Positions 56,063-64,000 of a DNA stretch of 64,000 nt are shown here, one piece after another. The DNA is from Thamnidium elegans (Eukaryota; Mucoromycota; Mucoromycetes; Mucorales; Mucoraceae), in the NCBI GenBank assembly GCA_025201345.1, contig JAIXMG010000017.1, forward strand, positions 186,001 to 250,000, read 5' to 3'. Below the pieces are notes generated by a model, which was not told the origin of the DNA, did not search any database, and saw only the letters and a list, made by a program, of their open reading frames with translations. The translations under genes and the position numbers were made by a program. The first letter of the stretch is position 1. Each line of letters begins with the position of its first letter.

Positions 56063-56243
56063 AAATATAGAAAATCTGTTCCCACGATAAGCGCGGATTA
56101 TACACTTTTTACTATTAAATATGTATAAATAAATACATTTACTCATTGGACAGATTATTCCTTTAAACCAGTAAAATTAAATTCTTTAAAAGGTAAACTT
56201 TCTGACAAATATCGAATCATTAAGTGTTTTGTGTCACTTCATT

Positions 56244-56275
<32 letters not shown>

Positions 56276-56337
56276 AAAGTTATAAAGAGACGCGTTCCCT
56301 TCCTTTTTTCATTTTTTCTTCAACTAAAATAAATAAT

Positions 56338-56878
56338 ATGACTATTGATCGTAAAATCTGCATGATTCCAGGTAAAATAAATACAATCGTTGTCAATTAT
56401 CTTGTACTAACTATTGATAGGCCCCATCGAGTTCGATGAAAAGGTCTTGACTGCTATGAGCACACCCGCAACTTCCCACGTCGACCCTAACTTTGTCCCA
56501 GTCTTTGGCGAAACAATCGAAATGGTCCGTAAAGTCGTCCAGTCCACTACCGCACAGCCATTTATTGTGTCTGGATCTGGTACACTTGGCTGGGATATGA
56601 TGGTTAATTTGATTGAGCAAGGAGATCAAGTTCTTTGTTTAAATACTGGATATTTTGGTTCTCATTTTGCAGAATGGTAAAAAAAAAAATAAAAAAAAAA
56701 GTCGGATAAAGTAAACTAATTTTTTTTTTATTAAAAAAAGTCTTGAAGTTTATGGTGCAAAAGTAACTCAACTTGGTGCTGAAGTTGGATCTTGTCCTAG
56801 TCAAGAAGCTATTAGAGAAGCAGTTTCAAAGACACATTACAAGTTTGTAACTGTCACTCATGTTGATACCTCGTAAGT

Positions 56879-56913
<35 letters not shown>

Positions 56914-57636
56914 TTGCTAGAAACTTTTTTCTTAAATAATTTTATTATGTGTAGAACTGGTGTTCTTTCAGATATTAAAGCAGTTACTGAAACTGTTAAA
57001 TCAATTTCTCCCAACACTTTGATTGTAGTTGACGGTGTTTGCTCCGTAGGTTCGGAAGAAATTCGATTTGACGATTGGAACTTGGACGTTGTTATTACCG
57101 GTTCTCAAAAGGGACTTGGTGTACCTCCTGGTCTTTCCATCGTCATCGTCAGTCAAAACGCACTTCAAGTAGTTCAAAACAGAAAGACACCTGTCATCTC
57201 TTACTATTCCAACTGGAATAAATGGCTTCCCAGTAAGTTTTTTTTTTTTTTTTTAAAAAAAAATAAAATAAAAAATTAACCTCCTGTCAATAGTTATGCA
57301 AGCTTACGAATCACGTAAACCTTCTTATTTCGCTACACCTGCCGTTCAACTTATATACGCTCTTCACACTTCTTTAACCAAAGTACTTTCTCAACCACTC
57401 GAAGCCAGATTCCAAAAACATTATCAAGTTGCTTCTCACTTCAGAAAGACTGTGAAGGACTGGGGACTTGTCCAAGTCGCTCAGTCTGAAGCCTGTTCTG
57501 CTAACGGCATGACTGCCATTTGGTTGCCTGAAGGTGTTCAAGTCGCACAACTTGTTGGTAGCTTAGCAAGCAAAGGTGTCCAAATTGCTGGTGGTATTCT
57601 TAAAGACCGTGCCACACAATACTTTAGAATTGGGTA

Positions 57637-57671
<35 letters not shown>

Positions 57672-57800
57672 AAAACTTGTATTAATGCTTTTTATAGACA
57701 TATGGGTATCTCTGTTATGGAAGATGAACGTCAACATATTAAAAAGGTCGAACTTGCCTTGTCCAAGTCTTTAAATGAACTTGGGTACAAGTCAACTTGA
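56338..57800 (+). CDS. AGX1: Alanine-glyoxylate / serine-pyruvate aminotransferase
   Basis: Six exons (56338-56371, 56421-56679, 56741-56871, 56956-57233, 57294-57635, 57699-57800), about 381 residues, the normal family length. A PLP-dependent class V aminotransferase. Landmarks are MIPGPIEFDEKVL, SGSGTLGWDM, HVDTSTGVLSDIK, VVDGVCSVGSEEIRFDDWNLDV and GSQKGLGVPPG, where the Lys forms the PLP Schiff base. RFQKHYQVASHFR and GISVMEDERQHIKKVE are in the C-terminal domain. The enzyme makes glycine from glyoxylate with alanine as donor. The end is YKST, not an SKL-type peroxisomal signal. The third and fourth introns hold T runs of 17-34 bases. A perfect 9-bp hairpin lies right after the stop. Confidence 0.95.
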
Positions 57801-58420
57801 CTTCCTACTGCACTTGATAAAGGTGCAGTAGCTAGATTATAAAACTTTCCCTGTACAAAAAATAAACTTTTTTTTTCGTGTTTCTTTCTCACACCACAAA
57901 GTGTAACTTATCGTAGATACGTTCAAGTCCTCCCCCTTTTTTTTCCCAGGACTGTATTTTACAACGCATTTTTTAAGTACGTTTCTGAAACAAGTGAAAG
58001 CTCAAAATCGACCCTTTTTATGCTAAAATCACCGGGTTCTAGACATGCTGTGTTTACAAAAATACGCCATTTTCTGCAAATAAATAAAAATTTGGTAGAT
58101 TTTTTTTGTAAAAAAGTGCTTCAAGTTTATATTGACTACCCTTAGAAAAAAAAAAAAGTGTTTCGTTTTTGATACGTGCCTCTCTCTTTTAAAAGAATTT
58201 GATACTCTTTTAAAAGAACTTGTACTCTTTTTTTTTAAAAAAAACGGCTAAATAATGCTTCCCATTCTGAAAGAGCTTTGGGACAAAGAGAGAGATTATG
58301 TTTTAACAGCCTTTTTTTTTTTTTTTAAAGGGGCGCTATAAACCCCCCCTCCCCTTCCTGTTTACCGCAATGCGATTTTTTTCTTTTTTCTTTTTTTGAT
58401 ACAACATAAAAAAAGAGGAA
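57801..58420. other. Spacer between AGX1 and the UVRAG gene
   Basis: Starts with the hairpin at 57805-57831 and then AT-rich DNA with homopolymers, including a T9A8 palindrome at 58228-58244. No gene seen. Confidence 0.6.
57805..57831 (+). terminator. Stem-loop right after the AGX1 stop codon
   Basis: CTACTGCAC and GTGCAGTAG form a 9-bp perfect stem with a 9-base loop, starting 4 bases after the TGA. It would lie in the 3' UTR. A role in 3' processing or stability is speculative. Confidence 0.3.
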
Positions 58421-60711
58421 ATGACTGAAAACCAAGCTTCATTTGGACCGAAGCAGGTAACTTGAGCTTTTTCTTTTTTTTTAAAAAAAAAAAATGATAA
58501 AAAAAAGCTAAAAAAAACCCCCTCCCTTCCTCAAAAAAAAAAAAAAAACTTCAAACGATATATCAGCGTAGAATAAGACACATTCGGTCAATAGCTTGTC
58601 GGAACATTGTCTGGAAGACGACCGATTTACAAGACCCACCGTCTATAAAGCGTTCACAAAGCTCAACATCTCTAGGAACAACCACCGTGGAAGATTCGTC
58701 GTTAATGAAGGGCGCATATAAAAAGAGCCAACAGTTACAATTGCAAGGTTTACTAGATGCATTCATTACACTTCACACTGGAACAGAGCCAGAGTTCTAT
58801 AAGAGCGAAATGATACCAAACACAATCAACCCCACATTCCGTTCATTAGCTACCCATTTCGACTGGATGGATTGGTACGATGCTGCGTCTAGTCTACTAG
58901 TTATTCGATTATGGACGAGACATTCTATTCCTGAATCTGCGGGCCAACATACAGAACCCGTTTTAGGATATCAGGACCAACCAACAAAAAATCAAGATTT
59001 TCAACTCTTGTTAGAATGGCAAGTTGATTTAAACGCGTTATCATGGATAGCAAAGTCGGCAAGTACATGTAACTTTTGCGCATTTTTTTTAAAAAAAGTA
59101 TTAACCTTTCCCCTTTTTTTTTTTTTTCAGTTTGCTGATATACAATACTCTTTTCCCGAGAATACTTTTTTATTTGAATTAAAAGATGGCATTTATTCAG
59201 CTCCGGATGTAAAGTCATTTTTAACAAGTCAGAGTAAAAGAGCGAGTATGTTGGACATAGATCAGTTTTTGGATAATGCAAGTATAAGCACAGTGCAATC
59301 AAGCAAAGTAAGTAACAAAGAGTTAAAACAAAGAAATCATTTCAATTAAATATTACGTATATAAAAGAAGAAGCGATCTTATACATATAATCACATTATG
59401 AAGTAAGTCTTATATATATATATATATATATATAATGAAAATAGTTTAACTCTTTGCGCAGGTTAAATACAATAAAGGATTGTATATTTGATACACAAAG
59501 ATCATCTGAAGAAGTCAGACTAAACATCCAAGATGTCCTGGACCAAGAAGACCGCAGCTTTCGCCTTACACGCGAACTGGGACAGCGTAAAGCGCAGCTT
59601 GTGGAAAAGGAGCTGCAAGTCATGCAGCAAAAGAAGACGATTCAACACAAACTAGAACGACTAAGATTAGAAAAGCAAAGGATCCAAGAGCGCAAAAGCC
59701 AAATAAACGACTCGATCGATAGATGCTACACAAACACCGAAGATTTACAAGAAAGTGAACATGTATTAGAAAAGAACATAAAGATGAGACAGACTATCTT
59801 TCATACATTAAATAGAAGAAAGAAGGAATTGATTGCTGATTTATTTTCTATATACCCTATTGAACAGGTAATTTTTTTTTTTTTATTTATTTATTTGTAC
59901 CATTGTTGATATAAAGAAATAAGTCCTATGATGATTCACAACAGTTTCGTATTCGTGGTATACATCTACCGAATTCTATCTATGAAGGTCAAAACGATGA
60001 ACTCATCGCTACCGCTTTGGGCTTCACCGCTCATTTGGTTTCCATGCTGGCTTTTTACCTTGAAATACCCCTAAGATATCCCACTGTACCCATGGGTTCA
60101 AGAGCTACCATTACCGATGTAGTGTCTTTAATAAGTGGTTCAAGAGAGTAAAGCGTTAATTTTTTATTTTATTTTATTTTATTAATTTCCCCTTTAGTTT
60201 TCCACTGTATGCTAAAGGCGTTGATCGATACCGTTTTGAGTTTGGTGTATTTCTACTGAATAAGAACATTGAGCAGGTAAAATAATAATAATATCACTAT
60301 GCTCCATAAATGACCTAATTACTATATATGTATATATAGCTAATGAACGCGTATGGACTTATTGTGATGGATCTAAGACACACACTACCCAACATCCATT
60401 ACTTTATTCAAGCTATTCTTACCACATCAGTTACATCTAGTCCTACGTCAATGTCAGTCTTATCTATTTCGTCTTATGCTAACGGAGCTCGTAATAATAA
60501 CGAAGAACGTCCGATTCGTCAAGACCATAACCACTTAACTTTACAGCCTACTCATCCTCCATCTCCTTCAATTTCACTTCATTCCATCACTAATCACTCT
60601 CCTAAATCCTCTATAAATTATCCATCTGCTGCTTTTTTAAATATGCCTCAACCTATGGCTGCTCCCGCCATATTAGATACTATCACTACTTCTTCCAGTC
60701 GACACTCATAA
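58421..60711 (+). CDS. UVRAG: UVRAG/VPS38-type subunit of PI3-kinase complex II
   Basis: Eight exons, roughly 58421-58456, 58567-59059, 59131-59306, 59371-59402, 59461-59867, 59944-60148, 60197-60277 and 60341-60711. The short first exon joins in frame to RRIRHIRSIACRNIVW. A C2-like region (LDAFITLHTGTEPEFYKSEM, NPTFRSLATHFDW) is followed by a coiled coil with many Glu/Arg/Gln. The C-terminal domain has ELIATALGFTAHLVSMLAF, EIPLRYPTVPMGSRATI and FGVFLLNKNIEQLM, all signatures of UVRAG/VPS38/ATG14-type proteins. It binds VPS30/Beclin and directs VPS34 lipid kinase to endosomes (or autophagosomes). A Ser/Pro/His-rich tail ends SSSRHS. The 32-base exon at 59371 (or 29-35 bases) is needed to keep frame. 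Confidence 0.9.
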
Positions 60712-60823
60712 GCGGTGTTTATAAAAAAATGTTTTTTTTTCATTTAAAAAAGGGAGGGGGGTGGTTGACAGTTTTTCTTTTTCTTTCTTTTTTTTTTTAT
60801 TAAAAATAACAAAACAAACAAAA

Positions 60824-62138
60824 ATGGTTAACGTTGGTATTGTTGGTATCGGTCTTGTTGGAAGCGAATTAGTTTCCCAAATCTTAAAATCTTCAGTCAG
60901 CAGCGTATTTAAAGTTGTTGGCTTAACCACCTCTCAAAAGATGGTTGTATCTGATCAAGATTACCAAACTTTATCTATTGCCGATCAAGATAATCTTCGT
61001 TCTATTGTCAACAGCACAGGTACTCAAACCAACCTTGATCAATTTGCTCAGTACCTTTCCAACTCTAACGACCATTCAATTATTGTTGATTGTACTGCCT
61101 CTGAACACGTCGCTGCTCTTTACCCTGCTTGGCTTCGTCTTGGCCTTAGTGTGGTCACACCAAACAAAAAGGCCTTTTCCAGCTCCATCGAGCTCTTTAA
61201 GGAAATCCAAGATCTTGCTGTAAACACCAGTACTACCAAGCACGGCAGAACTCCTTTAATCTACCACGAAACTACTGTCGGTGCTGGCTTACCTGTTTTA
61301 TCTACTTTAACCGACTTTGTTAAAACTGGTGATGAAATCATCAAGATCGAAGGTATCTTTTCCGGCACTTTAAGTTATCTCTTCAATAACTTTTCTACCT
61401 TGACTGGTACCCCTAAACCCTTTTCCGAGACCGTTAGTATTGCAAAGGACTTGGGTTATACCGAACCTGACCCAAGAGACGATTTAAACGGTATGGATGT
61501 TGCCCGCAAGGTAAATATATATATATACACATGTAGATATGTATGATGATGAGATTAATTGGGTTATTAGGTCACTATTTGTGGTAGATTAGCTGGTGTT
61601 GAATTAGACCTGTCAACTCTCCCTGTTGAAAACATTGTTCCTGAAGCTCTTCAATCCATTGAATCTACTGATGAATTTATGTCCAAGTTACCTGAATTTG
61701 ATGCTCATTTCTCTAAATTAAACAGTGAAGCTTTAAGTGAAGGCCAAGTACTTCGTTATGTTGGTTTAGTTGATGTTAAAGGTGGTCAAAGCAGTGTTAA
61801 ATTAGCCAAGTATGAATTATTTTTTTAGATGTTTTCTTTTTCTTTTTTAAACAACTCTATTCCTTTTTTTTTATTATTATTATTATTAGGTACCCTGCTA
61901 CCCATCCTTTTGCTTCTCTTCAAGGCAGTGACAACATTATCAAGTTTACTACAAAGTATTTCCCCAACGGTGTTATTATTCAGGTAAATATATAATATAT
62001 AAATGGAAAAAAATGAAAATGATAATTAATATACATGTTTTAAATAAAAAAAAGGGTGCTGGTGCCGGTGCTGCCGTCACTGCCTATGGTATTTTCACTG
62101 ATCTTCTCAAGATCCAAGAACGTGTTGAAGGCTTTTAA
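60824..62138 (+). CDS. HOM6: Homoserine dehydrogenase
   Basis: Four exons (60824-61510, 61572-61812, 61891-61983, 62056-62138), about 367 residues. It reduces aspartate semialdehyde to homoserine with NAD(P)H, the branch point to threonine, methionine and isoleucine. The Rossmann start is MVNVGIVGIGLVGSELV. The catalytic core shows VVTPNKKAF, YHETTVGAGLPVLSTL, KIEGIFSGTLSYLFN, and GYTEPDPRDDLNGMDVARK, which includes the conserved substrate-binding and catalytic Lys/Asp positions. The end GAGAGAAVTAYGIF closes the nucleotide-binding domain. There is no aspartate kinase fusion, as in fungi. The stop is only 70 bases from that of the convergent RHO3 gene. Confidence 0.96.
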
Positions 62139-62207
62139 AGGAAAAGGACAAAAAAAAATACAATAAAAAAAAAATAGATATATAATAAAAAGGAGGTCAG
62201 TGAGCCT

Positions 62208-62822
62208 TTAGAGTATAACACAATTTGATTTAGAATCATGTGCTTTTTTCAATTTAACTAGATTTGTACAAAGGTTATTATAAAACGAATGATACAATAT
62301 TTGCGTTTTATTTATACCTGAAAGTGCTACTTTAGCTGATTGTTCAAAGCATTCTCTTACACCTCGCTTTTGCTTTGCAGAACATTCCAAGTATCTGATT
62401 GCATTTATATTTTTAGCCATTTCTAAGCCCTTTTTTTTTTTTAAAAAAAAAAAAATATAAGCTTTCCGTTTCTGTTTGCACATTTCTTTTAACAAAACTT
62501 ACTTCTTCGTATAAAATAGTGTTTTGTTTTTCTTGTCTTAAATCACACTTAAGTGCCACCAATACAAACTTTGCATTTCCACTATGCTCCAACACTTCTT
62601 CCATCCATTTATCCTGTACGTTCAGTAACGAATCTCGATTATCAATGGAGAAGCATAATAAAAACACATGTGTATCCTCATACGATAATAACCTTATCCT
62701 ATCAAACTCTTCTTGACCTGCTGTATCCCATAAAGATAATTCGATCGTTTGATTATCAATCGTAATATCTTGTACATAATTTTCGAAAACAGTTGGTTCA
62801 TAAATCTATTATAGTTATTTAA

Positions 62823-62854
<32 letters not shown>

Positions 62855-63002
62855 TTTTGCATAAATGTTTATTTTGTACCTGAGGAAAATAATCTCGGGT
62901 AAAAACACTCAGTAACGACGTCTTTCCACACGCTCCGTCACCACAGACAACTAGTTTTCGAGAAACTGATTCAACATCACTTGATTTACCGCACAAACGC
63001 AT
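62208..63002 (-). CDS. RHO3: Rho-family GTPase (RHO3-like)
   Basis: Three exons (63002 to about 62881, about 62808 to 62505, about 62428 to 62208), about 210 residues. All G motifs are present: P-loop [11 protein letters not shown], effector loop [20 protein letters not shown], the ALKCDLR specificity motif and CSAKQKRG. The Rho insert is the segment around [12 protein letters not shown]. The end CVIL is a CaaX box with terminal Leu, so geranylgeranylation is expected. Among fungal Rho proteins the effector sequence and ALKCDLR fit RHO3 best, with RHO4 as the alternative. RHO3 controls actin, exocyst and polar growth. The second intron contains a T12A13 palindrome. The first ATG of the conserved N-terminus is at 63002. 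Confidence 0.9.
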
Positions 63003-63422
63003 TTTTATTTCCAACAAATAAATAAAGAAGAAAAAAAAGAAGAAAAAATATTTTTTTATTTAATATATATATATATTTTTTTCTGTTTCCGCACTTTTGC
63101 GGGTAACCGATGTCATCAGTCCATACACTATAATAACCTTTTTTTTTTTTTTTTGTTGTTAGTAAAATGTTACTTTTGCCAAGATCATAATTGTACATTA
63201 ATACACTATAAATAATACTTTTTTTTTTAAAAAAAAAACTCTTTTCGCACATATTTTTCTTTTTCCCCTGTGTGCGTATATCTATATATTCCAGCCAATT
63301 ATCAACCATTAGGCTTGAACTACCGACTTATTTGATGACGAGGCTTTCTTCTTCAACAACAAAGAAAAAAAAAGCCTTTTTAACCTTTTTTAGCTTTAAA
63401 TTTATTTATTTTTTTCTAAAAA
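63003..63422. other. Divergent region between RHO3 and the RRM gene
   Basis: AT-rich shared upstream region with T runs and a T10A10 palindrome at 63219-63238. No gene; the minus-strand frame at 62986-63309 reads homopolymers. Confidence 0.6.
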
Positions 63423-64000
63423 ATGTCTACCACTAACACTATCTATGTTGGCAACCTTGACCAAAGGTAGAATACATATATAATTGATATTAACAAGTTC
63501 CCCTAACTTTTTATTACCTCTAGAGTAACTGATACCATGTTACTTGAATACTTTTCCCCTATGGGTACAGTTTCTAACATCAAGATTGTTGCTGTAAGTT
63601 TTTATAACACCTTTTTTTTTAAAAAAGAGGTACTAAATATTTTTTTTTTTTGGCTTTTTATAGATGCATAGAAATGGTCCTTTCGTAAGAGTACAAATAT
63701 AATTCTCTTTTCGACTGTACCTAATTTTTTTTTTATCATCACTTAGCCCAGTGTTAACTACGGTTTTGTCGAATATGTTGAACCTCAAGCTGCCGATAGA
63801 GCTATCCAAGAATTAAACTGTTGTAAAGTTTTAGACTATGTAAGTAACAAGAAAAAAAAAAAAAAAAAAAAAAAAAGTTAGGGGGGGAGGGTCAAAAAAA
63901 TTTTAAACTGAAAAATTTTCCTTTAATGAATCTAGGAGATCAAAGTTAATTGGGCTCAACAAGGTCAACAACTTACAAAGGAAGAAGCACCTAGTCATTA
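63423..64000 (+). CDS. RRM RNA-binding protein (TIA1/PUB1-like), 3'-partial
   Basis: The start of a gene that leaves the window. Likely exons are 63423-63468, 63525-63593, 63664-63684, about 63747-63840 and 63938-64000+. The first RRM has RNP2 IYVGNLDQ and RNP1-like VNYGFVEYV, then AIQELN and EIKVNWAQQGQQ, matching RRM1 of Pub1/TIA1/TIAR. These proteins bind U-rich RNA in stress granules and act in splicing. The 21-base exon MHRNGPF lies between strand 2 and RNP1. The remaining RRMs would lie beyond base 64000, so family assignment is from RRM1 only. Confidence 0.82.

Noticed and set aside
1..64000. CRISPR array, operon, phage or integrated plasmid
   Set aside because: Gene content, spliceosomal introns and repeats are those of a eukaryotic nucleus; no regularly spaced direct repeats were found.

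Overview
The window is nuclear DNA of a fungus, most likely an early-diverging filamentous one of the Mucoromycota (Mucorales-like). The grounds are: AT-rich intergenic DNA full of long T and A runs; many short GT-AG introns (about 45-100 bases); a gene set that combines CCH1, IF1, a UVRAG-type protein, a TBRG1-type FYR protein, a class III chitinase and an ATO transporter; and a decayed 18S rRNA fragment that resembles mucoralean 18S as far as I can recall it. All genes are housekeeping or ordinary accessory genes. There is no operon, phage, CRISPR array or intact transposon. Exon borders are my own readings of GT/AG sites and frame continuity. They are not supported by transcripts.

Layout. 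1-6.9 kb: the voltage-gated calcium channel CCH1, cut by the left edge. 7.5 kb: a tiny secreted glycine-rich protein with a pacifastin-like cysteine pattern. 8.6-11 kb: mitochondrial genes INH1 and COQ4 on the minus strand. 11.7-19.3 kb: RTR1/RPAP2, a small membrane protein, CK2 beta (minus), an FYRN/FYRC chromatin-type protein and a small bZIP factor. 21.4-26.8 kb: endocytic adaptor SLA2, converging on a mitochondrial PPR protein. 29-34.8 kb: ribosome-biogenesis factor SGD1/NOM1 and a chitinase with three chitin-binding modules. 35-41.9 kb: a trehalose-6-phosphate phosphatase with a reduced N-terminus, cytosolic Fe-S assembly protein NAR1 and an acetate/ammonium-type transporter. 44.8-48 kb: tRNA-Gly(GCC), MIC19 and YOS9. 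48.7-55 kb: HIR1/HIRA, a myristoylatable LRR protein and an unknown membrane protein. 55.3-64 kb: a START lipid-transfer protein, AGX1, a UVRAG/VPS38 subunit, HOM6, RHO3 and the start of a TIA1/PUB1-type RRM protein that runs off the right edge.

Neighbours share little function, as expected for eukaryotic gene order. Loose themes are membrane and cell-wall growth (CCH1, SLA2, RHO3, chitinase, UVRAG, START) and mitochondria (INH1, COQ4, PPR, MIC19). Several pairs are convergent with short gaps (SLA2/PPR, LRR/membrane protein, HOM6/RHO3), and others are divergent across a shared promoter region (TPP/NAR1, YOS9/HIR1, membrane protein/START, RHO3/RRM).

The gene-poor stretches (19.3-21.4, 26.8-29.1, 36.5-38.0, 39.9-41.2 and 41.9-44.8 kb) hold the least explained sequence: an inverted-repeat pair of MITE type, an 18S rRNA relic, two diverged copies of a short repeat with related reading frames, and a tRNA-like half. 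T(n)A(n) palindromes recur in introns and spacers throughout. I found no convincing new multi-gene system. The best leads are the pacifastin-like peptide and these relic and repeat signals.
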